From NCBI GenBank assembly GCA_028282925.1, contig JANQGV010000314.1, positions 1 to 49,721 on the forward strand: a DNA stretch of 49,721 nt, in the 5' to 3' direction. The stretch comes from Thermodesulfobacteriota bacterium. GTDB lineage: Bacteria; Desulfobacterota; WTBG01; CAIYCZ01; CAIRTM01. Each line of letters opens with the position of its first letter. Position 1 is the first letter of the stretch. The notes under the pieces are model-generated. The model ran no database searches. It saw only the letters and a list, made by a program, of their open reading frames with translations, and had not been told where the DNA came from. The translations under genes and the position numbers were made by a program. Below are positions 35,918-44,458 of the stretch, one piece after another.

Positions 35918-37309
35918 TTACGCATTACACTCTCTGGATTCTCCATACAACTGATACGCCATACATAAAAGTGCCAGTGGTATAGTTATTATAAGCAACC
36001 GTGGAAAATCATACACCATTCCCGTCCACCAGGGAAAAGCAAATATATACGCGGCAAAGAGCAGGGCCACTGTATTAAAGAGTATCAGAAGGCTTAAAAA
36101 CCCAACCGGGAAAACCCCCACGTTCCTGGGCCTGCTGAGCAGACAGAGAACAAAGAGAAACCAGAAAGGCCCGTGGTGCCTGGTGGAAAAGAAAAGGGTC
36201 CCGCAGGCTTCCAGGAGTACCGGTAGTTTAAACAGGTTCCCGGCAAGCCGGGAAAACCGTAGCGCCGATAAAGAGAACTCCTTCTCCCAGGGCGGGACCG
36301 GAATCTGAGCACAATAGTAAAACCATGGCGCAAGCAGGACGACCGGCACTACAAGGTAGGCAGCAAAGAACAATCCCTTTCCTTTTGCCCGTTTCAGCAC
36401 AACCGGCAGGACCACCACAAAAGAGCACCCCCACAGCATAAGCCCCTCTTTCTTCGTGAAAACGGTAAAGGCCGCCAACAGGCCTGCCAGCCACACATCA
36501 CGATCCGTACCTTTTTCTATCCAGCGAATCAATGCAACAATCGCACTGAAATAAAAGAACGCCAGGGGCACATCAGCATATCCCGATGACGGGTTTCCAT
36601 GTACGTCCTGTATAAATACCGGCAGCATTGCCATACAGACGGTTAAAAGGAGTGCTTTTGTATCCGTAGTAAAACGCTTTTGCGCCGCATACAGGGCTGC
36701 AAGCACACCGGTATAAAAAAATACAAACAATACTTTTACCGTTGCGTCATCAACTTCTCCCAGGGCGGCATACACACAGCTTTCAAGCACCGGCACCATC
36801 GGCGGATAGGCATTGTGATAGATAAGCCGCTGGGCATCAAACAGCTCCTCGGCCCACACGGTTTTCTCATGGTAGTAGATTTTGGCCTTCAGGCCCCACT
36901 GTGCCCGGTCGTCGGCCAGATGCATTGGTAAAAACAGGGCACGAAACAAAACAAGCGCCATGCTTACTACAAGTACAGCAATACAGATTGCCTGAACAAT
37001 TCGCTGCCGGGGTTGCCCATTTGGTTTAGTTATAGTGGAACGCCCTTTTCGGACTTTCTTCACCATATCATACATAAACAGCGGAAGAAACACTCCCGAA
37101 AACAGCAGTATCGTTCTGAAGTCAATCGGCCCGCCCAGCAGTGATACATAAAAAACTCCCAGCCCCAGGGTTCCGGCTCCGAGCCCAAAAACAAGCGAAA
37201 GCCTGCCTGCCGTGCTTTCGCCGCCTGCCCGGTTGAAAAGGCGGGTATGCAGCACGGCACCGATGCAGTACACGCACAGCAGAAGGTATATGCATTTAAT
37301 TATGAACAT
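35918..37309 (-). CDS. Polytopic membrane protein, GT-C glycosyltransferase-like
   Basis: A 463-residue protein with about 10-12 hydrophobic segments. After two or three helices there is an extracytoplasmic loop with acidic residues and aromatics (MHLADDRAQWGLKAKIYYHE, about residues 130-149) and then YHNAYPPMVPVLES. Both blocks are typical of GT-C (family 39/ArnT-like) enzymes that take sugars from polyprenyl phosphates, with a D-D/E pair in the first loop. The acceptor is unknown. Its start overlaps the end of the upstream small membrane protein gene by 14 bases, so the two are coupled. It diverges from the radical SAM operon. Confidence 0.75.
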   Translation of the reverse strand: MFIIKCIYLLLCVYCIGAVLHTRLFNRAGGESTAGRLSLVFGLGAGTLGLGVFYVSLLGGPIDFRTILLFSGVFLPLFMYDMVKKVRKGRSTITKPNGQPRQRIVQAICIAVLVVSMALVLFRALFLPMHLADDRAQWGLKAKIYYHEKTVWAEELFDAQRLIYHNAYPPMVPVLESCVYAALGEVDDATVKVLFVFFYTGVLAALYAAQKRFTTDTKALLLTVCMAMLPVFIQDVHGNPSSGYADVPLAFFYFSAIVALIRWIEKGTDRDVWLAGLLAAFTVFTKKEGLMLWGCSFVVVLPVVLKRAKGKGLFFAAYLVVPVVLLAPWFYYCAQIPVPPWEKEFSLSALRFSRLAGNLFKLPVLLEACGTLFFSTRHHGPFWFLFVLCLLSRPRNVGVFPVGFLSLLILFNTVALLFAAYIFAFPWWTGMVYDFPRLLIITIPLALLCMAYQLYGESRECNA

Positions 37310-37796
37310 TATAGTTTTTTGACGCTAAGTCTAGATTATACATTTCCGCCACTTCACCGTTTTTCAAAGCGACTACCCTGTTAATGCCGTAGGGCACCGG
37401 GTATCGCATAACAATCCACGAAATATTTTGCTTAAGAAGGGCCTGCGTATCTATACTGCTTATTGCCGGCAAGGATTCCGGATAGGGGGCTTCTGTGTTG
37501 AGCAGGTAGAGCTTCCGGGGATATATATCATAATTGATATGCAGATCGGCACTGTTGATGTTGCTGGCCGCATTGGTAAGAAACAGCACGCCCGCACCTT
37601 CAGGTATAATTTGATTACACAGGGCGGCAAAAGCGTAAGGCTCACCCAGCAGGTGCCCCCTTTTCTCATGCACACTGGCGTCTTGCAACTGAAGAGTTTG
37701 CGCATAGGTATGATACAGCTCTCTTGCAAGGCCCCAAAGCCCGAAACAAAAGAAAAGAATAATTACAAAACCGGTAATGTAGTTCCTCTGTATCAT
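37296..37796 (-). CDS. Single-pass membrane protein of unknown function
   Basis: I chose ATG 37796 (166 residues); an alternative TTG at 37850 would add 18 residues and neither has a clear ribosome site. One membrane helix lies at about 9-25 (GFVIILFFCFGLWGL), and the rest is probably outside the cytosol. The soluble part has an alpha/beta look (GVLFLTNAASNINSADLHINYDIYPRKLYLL) like the C-terminal periplasmic portions of some GT-C proteins, so it may be a split-off domain that works with the overlapping GT-C-like protein. This is inference from position and pattern. Confidence 0.65.
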   Translation of the reverse strand: MIQRNYITGFVIILFFCFGLWGLARELYHTYAQTLQLQDASVHEKRGHLLGEPYAFAALCNQIIPEGAGVLFLTNAASNINSADLHINYDIYPRKLYLLNTEAPYPESLPAISSIDTQALLKQNISWIVMRYPVPYGINRVVALKNGEVAEMYNLDLASKNYNVHN

Positions 37797-38002
37797 GACG
37801 GAGTATGTTTTTTTCAGGGTTTCCCGGTTGCCGGAAGCAGAAAGGGACAAACATCGTTTCTGCAGGCCACAAGGCCGAACCCATCATTCAAAATCATACA
37901 AAGCGGCACTGCGCATTTCAATCAATTTTTCCGGGAAGTTTTCTGCTGCCGTAAAGGCTTTTACTTTGCAATACGGTCCTTTCATGATACAACTATTCAA
38001 CC

Positions 38003-38011
38003 TGTTATAAT
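38003..38011 (+). promoter_or_regulatory. Extended -10 promoter of the radical SAM operon
   Basis: TGTTATAAT is a perfect TGn-TATAAT extended -10. No good -35 is present, which is normal for this class. Transcription would start near 38018, only about 16 bases before the ATG at 38034. Confidence 0.55.
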
Positions 38012-38033
38012 TCCTTATACTAATCGGCTTTCC

Positions 38034-39017
38034 ATGAAACCGGACATAAGCATTATAATACCGCTGCACAACTGCGCCGACATCATAGACCAGGTGCTGG
38101 CGGCTGTTTTCAGCAGCGAGGATGTTGAAAAGGAGGTCATCCTGGTTGATGACGCCTCAACAGACAATACCCTTGAGATTGTCCGGCGTTTTCCCTGCCG
38201 GATAATTCCCTTGCAAACCCAATCCGGCCCCTCCCATGCCCGCAACAAAGGCGCACAGGCCGCCACTGCCGATATACTGATGTTTATGGATGCCGATGCC
38301 CTGATTGAAAAAGACACCCTGCAAAAAATCATGGTGGGCTTTACAGAGCACCCCGACGCGGCCTGCGTGTGCGGGACTTTTAAAAAAAACCCGGCCCATT
38401 CCTCGGCATTTGCCAGATACCGCGACCTGCAGTTGCATTACTGGCACCAGTCTACGACCGGAAACGCGTCCGTTTTCATTCTTACCGCCGGAGCAATAAA
38501 AAAAGAGGTTTTTTTAGAGGTAGGCGGCTTTGATGCGGCTTTCGGGCGCTTTGCAGACATTGAAGACTTTGAGATCGGGCACCGCATCAGCCGCGATCAC
38601 CGTATTATCGTAGACGATTCGATCTGTTTCCGGCACCTCGAACACGCCTCACCCATGCCGGTACTGATAAAAAAACTGTTCCGAAGATCACGGATGTGGA
38701 TGCCCCTTTTTTTTCAGCGCAAACGGTTTGAAAGCAATTACGCCACCTCCAACAGGGCCGCGGCCGTGCTCTGCGCCGGTGCTGCAGCAGCCTTGGGCAT
38801 TCTCGCCTTTTTTGTACCGGTTGTAGCAGTAATCGGGCTTTTCAGCCTGGTTTTATTTTTTCTGCTGGACCTGGGGTTTTACCGGTTTCTGAAAAAAGAA
38901 GGGGGGTTCGTTTTTTGCCTGTTTGCCGCCGGTGCCCATTTTATAATGAGCCTTGTGCTTTTTTGCGGCGCTGTTACCGGCTGCCTTGAAGCGGCATGGA
39001 ACAAACTAAAACCCTGA
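38034..39017 (+). CDS. Family 2 glycosyltransferase with C-terminal membrane helices
   Basis: The long open frame starts antisense to the neighbouring gene. The ATG at 38034 opens a canonical GT2 domain (MKPDISIIIPLHNCADI), giving 327 residues. LVDDASTDNT lies at 37-46, the nucleotide-sugar metal motif MDADAL at 85-90, and the acceptor-side block EVGGFDAAFGRFADIEDFEIGHR further on. Two or three hydrophobic helices at about 237-320 anchor it to the membrane. It probably moves a sugar from a nucleotide donor to a lipid-linked acceptor at the inner face. It is the first gene of the operon, 13 bases before the first B12 radical SAM gene. Confidence 0.88.
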   Translation: MKPDISIIIPLHNCADIIDQVLAAVFSSEDVEKEVILVDDASTDNTLEIVRRFPCRIIPLQTQSGPSHARNKGAQAATADILMFMDADALIEKDTLQKIMVGFTEHPDAACVCGTFKKNPAHSSAFARYRDLQLHYWHQSTTGNASVFILTAGAIKKEVFLEVGGFDAAFGRFADIEDFEIGHRISRDHRIIVDDSICFRHLEHASPMPVLIKKLFRRSRMWMPLFFQRKRFESNYATSNRAAAVLCAGAAAALGILAFFVPVVAVIGLFSLVLFFLLDLGFYRFLKKEGGFVFCLFAAGAHFIMSLVLFCGAVTGCLEAAWNKLKP

Positions 39018-39030
39018 CATATCTGTACAT

Positions 39031-40458
39031 ATGAAAGTACTGTTTATCTATAACTACAATTATATCGAACCCATCGGGCTCATGTACCTGTCAAGCTCCT
39101 TGAAACGGGCCGGGCATGAAACCTTTTTTTACGATATTGCCCTGAGCACAGGACTTGAGCGCTATGTCGATGCCGTCCGCCCCGACATCATCGCCTACTC
39201 CATTGTTACCGGCACCCATACCTTTTATGCCGAAATCAACAGCCGCCTGAAAAAACGGTTCTCTTTTCTGGCGGTGTTCGGCGGGCCCCATGCAACCTTC
39301 TATCCGGACTTCATTGAAGAAGGCGGGGTTGACGCTATTTGCCGGGGCGAGGGCGAAGGGGCCATGGTCGAACTTGCCGACCGCCTCCAACGCGGCGAGC
39401 AGGTACATGATATTCAGAACCTTTGGGTAGACGCAGGAGGCATCGTCCACAAAAACCCGCTGCGCCCCCTTGAGCCTTCCCTTGACGCACTGCCACTCCC
39501 CGACCGGGAGCTTCTGTACACCTATCCGGTCTATCGTCTGCGCTCCAACAAATATATCCTCACGTCCCGCGGCTGTCCGTTTGACTGCACGTACTGCTTC
39601 AACCATTCCCTCAAAAAACTCTATGAGGGCAAAGGAACTTTTTGCAGGAAACGAAGCATCGGGGGCGTGCTGCAGGAAATAGACGAGCTTTGCCGTATGG
39701 CACCGGCCAAAACCCTGCAGTTTTTCGACGATGTTTTTATCCTCGACAAGCAGTGGGTGCTTGATTTCTGCCGGGAGTACCGCAAAGAGGTGGGCCTGCC
39801 CTTTATCTGTTATGTGCGCGTCAACCTGGTTGATGAAGATATTATTGCCGCCCTGAAATCTGCCGGTGCGGTTACCATTACCTTTGCCGTGGAAACCGCC
39901 AACAACCACCTCCGAAACACCGTTCTTAAACGCAACATTACCGATGAGCAGATTTTCTCCACCGTCGCCCTGCTCCAGAAGTACGACATTCCCTATTTTA
40001 TCCAAAACATGATCGGTTTGCCCGGCGAAACAATTAACGATGCGCTTGATACCATGCGCTTGAATATCGGCTGCAAACCGTCTTTTGCCGTCGCCTCCCT
40101 GTTTCAGCCCTATCCCGGCACCGAGCTCACCGACTATGCCGTTGAAAAGGGATTTTGTGAAGAAAGCCTGGACATAAACCACCAGTCTTTTTATGAAAAA
40201 TCGGTACTGAAACTTGAAAACAAACACCTCTTTGAAAACTGCGCCTGGCTCTTTCCCCTGGCAATCCTGATGCCCCGCCTGGCCTCTTTTGTGTCATGTA
40301 TCATTAAAATTCCAGCGGGTCCCATCTATAAGATCATCTGGCATTTAAGCCGTTGCTGGGGATATTTTTTTCGTATATACTGGATTTCGCCCCGGGATGT
40401 CATACGATATGTACTGAGACGAAAACGCCAAGGAGGAAGCCCCTTTGTGGAAAAATAA
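39031..40458 (+). CDS. B12-binding domain radical SAM protein 1
   Basis: A 475-residue protein. The N-terminal cobalamin-binding-like Rossmann domain (about 1-140) shows GGPHATFYPDF (84-94) and CRGEGEGAMVELADRL but lacks the D-x-H-x-x-G lower-ligand motif, as is common in this class. The radical SAM cluster motif is CPFDCTYC (Cys182, 186, 189). The C-terminal 90 residues are rich in hydrophobic and basic segments (LFPLAILMPRLASFVSCII, IYKIIWHLSRCWGYFF), suggesting a membrane-bound substrate. Known relatives methylate unreactive carbons or form rings on lipids and natural products. The substrate here is unknown. Confidence 0.88.
   Translation: MKVLFIYNYNYIEPIGLMYLSSSLKRAGHETFFYDIALSTGLERYVDAVRPDIIAYSIVTGTHTFYAEINSRLKKRFSFLAVFGGPHATFYPDFIEEGGVDAICRGEGEGAMVELADRLQRGEQVHDIQNLWVDAGGIVHKNPLRPLEPSLDALPLPDRELLYTYPVYRLRSNKYILTSRGCPFDCTYCFNHSLKKLYEGKGTFCRKRSIGGVLQEIDELCRMAPAKTLQFFDDVFILDKQWVLDFCREYRKEVGLPFICYVRVNLVDEDIIAALKSAGAVTITFAVETANNHLRNTVLKRNITDEQIFSTVALLQKYDIPYFIQNMIGLPGETINDALDTMRLNIGCKPSFAVASLFQPYPGTELTDYAVEKGFCEESLDINHQSFYEKSVLKLENKHLFENCAWLFPLAILMPRLASFVSCIIKIPAGPIYKIIWHLSRCWGYFFRIYWISPRDVIRYVLRRKRQGGSPFVEK
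40431..40437 (+). promoter_or_regulatory. Ribosome binding site setting a TTG start
   Basis: AGGAGGA lies 8 bases before TTG 40445, inside the end of the preceding radical SAM gene. No ATG in frame fits better. Confidence 0.7.
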
Positions 40459-41209
40459 AAAGGTATCGGTTGTTCTTCCCACATACAATGAAAAAAAATC
40501 CATCCGCCGGGTGATTGAGGAGTTTTTTGCCACCGGCTATGTTGACGAAATAATCGTGGTAAACAACAACGCCGCCCCCGGCACCAGCGAAGAGGTAGAA
40601 AAAACCCGCGCCGTGCAGGTGTTTGAGACCCGCCAGGGCTATGGCTATGCCATGCAGCGCGGCATGCAGGAGGCCGCAGGCGACCTCATTATCCTGTCCG
40701 AACCCGATGGAACCTTTTCCGGCGACGACGTTTTGAAACTGCTGGCCTACTCCGATGATTTTGAGGTAGTGTTCGGTTCCCGCACCACACCGAAGCTGAT
40801 CGATTACCGTGCCAACATGGGTATGTTTCTGAGGGCCGGCAACTGGTTTGTGGCCAAGCTGATCGAGTTTCTCTTTTTAACCAACATTCTTACCGATGTC
40901 GGCTGCTCCATGAAGCTGCTGTCGCGCGGTGCCTACGAACAAATCAGGGGCCGCTTTACGGTGGGGACATCTCACTTCAGCCCGGAGCTGATGTGTTTGG
41001 TCATTCTTGATGATATCCGATTCATTGAAATACCGGTAAAATACAAAAAGCGCGAAGGCAAATCAATGGTCACCGGAAAGCGCCTGACCGCGATTGTTGT
41101 TGGGCTTAGAATGATTATGCTCATTTTCAAGTATCGTTTTGTAAACTTCTTCTCCAAGCGCAACAATATTAATCACCCCAATCAAGCCCTTGGTCACCAT
41201 GAAGACTAG
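40445..41209 (+). CDS. Family 2 glycosyltransferase, dolichol-phosphate-mannose-synthase-like
   Basis: A 254-residue soluble GT2 starting at TTG 40445 (overlap of 14 bases with the gene before). VSVVLPTYNEKKSI opens the domain, the donor-site block is SEPDGTFSGDDV, and the C-terminal EIPVKYKKREGKSMV stretch is typical of DPM/DPG-synthase-like enzymes. One region is unusual: VVNNNAAPGTSE stands where most GT2 enzymes have V-D-D-x-S-x-D. There is no C-terminal membrane domain. Enzymes of this group load a sugar onto polyprenyl phosphate, which GT-C proteins then use as donor, and this operon lies between two GT-C-like genes. Confidence 0.85.
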   Translation: MWKNKKVSVVLPTYNEKKSIRRVIEEFFATGYVDEIIVVNNNAAPGTSEEVEKTRAVQVFETRQGYGYAMQRGMQEAAGDLIILSEPDGTFSGDDVLKLLAYSDDFEVVFGSRTTPKLIDYRANMGMFLRAGNWFVAKLIEFLFLTNILTDVGCSMKLLSRGAYEQIRGRFTVGTSHFSPELMCLVILDDIRFIEIPVKYKKREGKSMVTGKRLTAIVVGLRMIMLIFKYRFVNFFSKRNNINHPNQALGHHED

Positions 41210-42266
41210 CAACTGGCTTGCCGCCGGCAGGTCGTTTTTCAGCGCATCGCCGCCGTACCTGATCTTTCAGGTAACCTCACACTGTAATGCCCGCTGCCGC
41301 ACCTGTTTCAACTGGGAAATTGTTGAGGCGGAAAAACATGATGATCTTACCCTGGATGAAATCGAAAAATGCGCAAAACAGTACGGCCGTCTCCTGCAGT
41401 TGACCATTGGCGGCGGGGAACCCTTCCTCAGGGACGACCTGTCCGAGATTTGCCGGCTCTTCAACGCCGCAACGTCCGTACAGCACATCACCATACCGAC
41501 CAATGCGTTGTTGCCCCAAAAAATCGACACAACCGTGAGAACCATCCTCAAGGACTGTAATGTAAACTATGTGCGGGTCGGGCTTTCCCTTGACGGAATC
41601 GGGGATGAGCATGACCGGCTTCGTAATGTTCCCGGAAATTATGAAAAGCTGCTGGAAACCTACCGCCTGCTGTGCGACATTAAAAAGCATCACTCCAACT
41701 TCGGTATCGAGATCAGCACCGTCTTGTCCGGTTTTAATAAAGACACTCTTAAAGATACCATCAAGCGCGTATCGCAGCTCTTTCCCGACATAGACAAACA
41801 TGCCGTAGTGCTTGCCCGGGGCAGCATGCCTGAACCCCGGCCCGAAGACATCGATGCCGAAACCTACCGGGAAACTATCCGCGAGCTTGTCCAGGCCAAC
41901 GCTACCCGAACCCCCCCCCTGCTTGCCCGGGGGTTTGAAACCCTCTACACCATGTGCACCGAAGCGGTGACACATCATATGGAAAAAGGGGCTCTGCCTC
42001 TTGAGTGCCTGGCAGGCCGACGGCTGATTGTCATAATGTCCGACGGCAGTGTCTTCCCCTGCGAAACCCTGCAACAAAAGCTGGGCAACCTCAGGCAATC
42101 CGGCTATAATATTCATGCGATTCTGAATAGCTCCCGGGCCCGGGAAATGAAAGCTTTTATTAAAAACAGGGGCTGTTCGTGTACGTTCGAGTGTGCCATA
42201 CACGCCAGCCTGATTTTCAACATGCGCCACTACCCGAAACTGGCGTATAAAATGCTGAAGCATTGA
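41199..42266 (+). CDS. Radical SAM protein with SPASM-like C-terminus
   Basis: I chose ATG 41199 (355 residues) over TTG 41190; it overlaps the previous gene by 11 bases. The cluster motif is CNARCRTC (Cys29, 33, 36). GGGEPFLRDDL at 71-81 is the SAM-binding motif. The C-terminus has the SPASM-like order ECLAG...SDGSVFPCETL...CSCTFEC, which could hold an additional iron-sulfur cluster. There is no cobalamin domain. SPASM proteins modify peptides, sugars or alcohols; no small precursor peptide gene is visible in the operon, so a non-peptide substrate is more likely. Confidence 0.87.
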   Translation: MKTSNWLAAGRSFFSASPPYLIFQVTSHCNARCRTCFNWEIVEAEKHDDLTLDEIEKCAKQYGRLLQLTIGGGEPFLRDDLSEICRLFNAATSVQHITIPTNALLPQKIDTTVRTILKDCNVNYVRVGLSLDGIGDEHDRLRNVPGNYEKLLETYRLLCDIKKHHSNFGIEISTVLSGFNKDTLKDTIKRVSQLFPDIDKHAVVLARGSMPEPRPEDIDAETYRETIRELVQANATRTPPLLARGFETLYTMCTEAVTHHMEKGALPLECLAGRRLIVIMSDGSVFPCETLQQKLGNLRQSGYNIHAILNSSRAREMKAFIKNRGCSCTFECAIHASLIFNMRHYPKLAYKMLKH

Positions 42267-42270
42267 CCAG

Positions 42271-42957
42271 ATGATGAAGCAGCACAATATTTTTGAAGAC
42301 ATGTTCAGCGAAAAAGAGCTGCAATCACGCCGGGCTCTCTGGCAGGTGCTGTGCGCCGACTTCTTCCAGCGCTATATTGCTTCGGGCGATACCGTGCTTG
42401 ATCTTGGCGCCGGTTTTTGCGAGTTTATCAACACTATTCACTGCAAAAAAAAGATCGCCGTCGACTGCAACAACCACACTGCACGCCATGCCGGACCGGA
42501 CGTCCAATGTTTTTCTGTAGATTCCTGCGCCCTTTCAGGCGTTGTTGCTCCGAATACGGTCGACGCCGTTTTCATGAGTAACTTTCTCGAACACCTGCCC
42601 GATGTGGACGCACTGACGGCAACCCTGGCCGAAGCAAAAAAAATACTGAAACCCGGCGGAAAGCTTCTTATCCTGCAGCCCAACATCCGCTATGCCTATA
42701 AAGTCTACTGGGACTTTATCGACCACCGCCTGCCCCTCAGCCACAAAAGCCTTTCCGAAGCCGTTATGCATGCCGGGTTTGACATTGTCGAACTGAAACC
42801 GAAGTTTCTGCCCTGGAGTACCAAATCGCATCTGCCCCAGCATCCACTACTGGTTAAATTGTACCTGAAATGTCCCCCGGCCCAATATATCATGGGCAAG
42901 CAGCTCTTTCTGTATGCACGGAAACCCGCAAATGAACCTTCACCGGAAGCAGGATAA
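42271..42957 (+). CDS. Class I SAM-dependent methyltransferase
   Basis: The 228-residue protein has motif I VLDLGAGFCEF (42-52), an acidic post-I region (IAVDCNNHTA), motif with MSNFLEHLPD (about 99-108), and LKPGGKLLIL (about 126-135), all in the order of the UbiE/small-molecule methyltransferase group. It is soluble. The cysteine-rich C-terminal third contains no known domain. It sits 4 bases after the SPASM gene and 3 bases before the next radical SAM gene, so it is part of the same pathway. O- or N-methylation of the glycan or lipid product is a guess from context. Confidence 0.88.
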   Translation: MMKQHNIFEDMFSEKELQSRRALWQVLCADFFQRYIASGDTVLDLGAGFCEFINTIHCKKKIAVDCNNHTARHAGPDVQCFSVDSCALSGVVAPNTVDAVFMSNFLEHLPDVDALTATLAEAKKILKPGGKLLILQPNIRYAYKVYWDFIDHRLPLSHKSLSEAVMHAGFDIVELKPKFLPWSTKSHLPQHPLLVKLYLKCPPAQYIMGKQLFLYARKPANEPSPEAG

Positions 42958-42960
42958 ACC

Positions 42961-44373
42961 ATGGCACGGATTGCACTGCTGCGAACTCCAAAAATGCTCG
43001 GGTATCCCTTCACCAACTTTCTCAGTTTCCCACTTGGGTTAATGTATCTTGCTTCTGCCCTGCGGCAGTCCGGCGGCCATACCGTTACCATTATTGACCC
43101 TAAACTGAAATACCTTTCCGACGAAGAGATTCTCCACAAGCTTTCCGAATTTTCCCCCGACTATATCGGCATCAACGGCATGACCTATGAGGCCGAGGAA
43201 ATACACCGTATGGCCCCCATGCTAAAAAAGGCGTTCCCCGGTACGCCCGTACTGATCGGCGGTGTGCATGCCTCGGTTGACCCTGAAGCGCTTATTGAAA
43301 ATCCCGATATCGATTATGTTGTTATTGGAGAAGGAGAGCGGACCCTGCCGCGCCTCATTGATGAGATTGAAAGAGGCAACTCCTGCCCCGACCTGGATGG
43401 CCTTGCCTTTCGTGGAGCCGTTGGAAAGGTCGTGCTTCGTCCGCTAACCGACATTATTTCCGACCTTGACACCCTGCCGTTTCCCGCCTGGGACCTCATC
43501 GACGTGGACCAATATTTCCCCAAGGTCAGGCAAAGCGTCATCTACGCCCAAAAGCGTTATATGACCATTTTTTCTTCCCGGGGGTGTCCGTATCAATGCA
43601 CGTACTGCCACCGGGTATTCGGCAAGCAGTTTCGGGCCCGCAGCCCCGAAAACGTTTTCCAGGAAATTAAACACTTATACGAACACTACGATATACGAGA
43701 ACTGCACATTGCCGACGACTGCTTTAATCTTGATATTGAGCGGGCCGAAGCGATTCTTGACCTTATCTGCTCAAACGGCCTTAAGCTCAACATCTCGTTT
43801 CCCAACGGTCTGCGGGCAGACCGGCTGACTCCCGGCCTGCTTCGCAAAATGAAGGCTGCCGGCACCTACATGGTCTCTTATGCCGTGGAAACCGCTTCGC
43901 CCCGCCTGCAGAAAGCCATTAAAAAGAATGCGCAGCTTGATAAAATCCTTGAGGTTGTGAAGGAGACCGACCGCCTGGGCATTATTGCCAACGGTTTTTT
44001 TATGATGGGGTTTCCCGGCGAAACCCGTGAAGAAATGGATATGACCATACAGTATGCCTGCCGCTCACGCTTTCATACAGCAAGTTTCTTTGTAGTAACG
44101 CCAAATCCCGGTACAGAGCTGCATGCAGACGTGCAGAATGCAATTCTCAAAAAAGCGGATAACGGCGGGCAGTTTCATTACTTTCATACCTATGGCATCA
44201 GCGAAGTTGACGACCGGACACTGCAAAAACTCCTTAAACAGGCAAACTACCGCTTTTACGGCAACCCGCGCAGAATGCTCCGCTTTTTATATCTGCTGCC
44301 CCACAAGCGCTGCCTGCCACAACTGTTTATGCGGTTTGCCAAACGTTCTTTTTTAAAAGGCTATGAAGACTAA
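42961..44373 (+). CDS. B12-binding domain radical SAM protein 2
   Basis: A 470-residue protein of the same class as the one at 39031 but clearly different in sequence. The cobalamin-like domain (about 1-160) shows IGGVHASVDPEAL (99-111) and VIGEGERTLPRLIDEIE. The cluster motif is CPYQCTYC (Cys209, 213, 216). The TIM-barrel segments NGLRADRLTPGLLRKMKAAG and FFMMGFPGETREEM are typical. The C-terminal 60 residues are basic (GNPRRMLRFLYLLPHKR). An 85-base gap follows before the next gene, the only sizeable gap in the operon. Confidence 0.88.
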   Translation: MARIALLRTPKMLGYPFTNFLSFPLGLMYLASALRQSGGHTVTIIDPKLKYLSDEEILHKLSEFSPDYIGINGMTYEAEEIHRMAPMLKKAFPGTPVLIGGVHASVDPEALIENPDIDYVVIGEGERTLPRLIDEIERGNSCPDLDGLAFRGAVGKVVLRPLTDIISDLDTLPFPAWDLIDVDQYFPKVRQSVIYAQKRYMTIFSSRGCPYQCTYCHRVFGKQFRARSPENVFQEIKHLYEHYDIRELHIADDCFNLDIERAEAILDLICSNGLKLNISFPNGLRADRLTPGLLRKMKAAGTYMVSYAVETASPRLQKAIKKNAQLDKILEVVKETDRLGIIANGFFMMGFPGETREEMDMTIQYACRSRFHTASFFVVTPNPGTELHADVQNAILKKADNGGQFHYFHTYGISEVDDRTLQKLLKQANYRFYGNPRRMLRFLYLLPHKRCLPQLFMRFAKRSFLKGYED

Positions 44374-44458
44374 ACTGCGCATACGGTGCAAAGGCTTTTT
44401 GGGAATAAATAGAGTTTTCGATTTTCGGCGGTGATATCGTTATTTTGGAGAAACACAG

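Noticed and set aside
37428-38033. Upstream extension of the first GT2 gene (202 codons)
   Set aside because: It is antisense to the single-pass membrane protein gene, and the GT2 domain starts directly at the internal ATG 38034.
39091-40227. Long minus-strand open frame (378 codons) opposite the first B12 radical SAM gene
   Set aside because: It is antisense to a gene with clear motifs and full family length, and its translation has no recognisable domain. It is a composition shadow.
41277-42302. Minus-strand open frame of 341 codons over the SPASM-like gene
   Set aside because: It is antisense to a gene with a complete radical SAM motif; the translation is low in structure and unlike any family I know.
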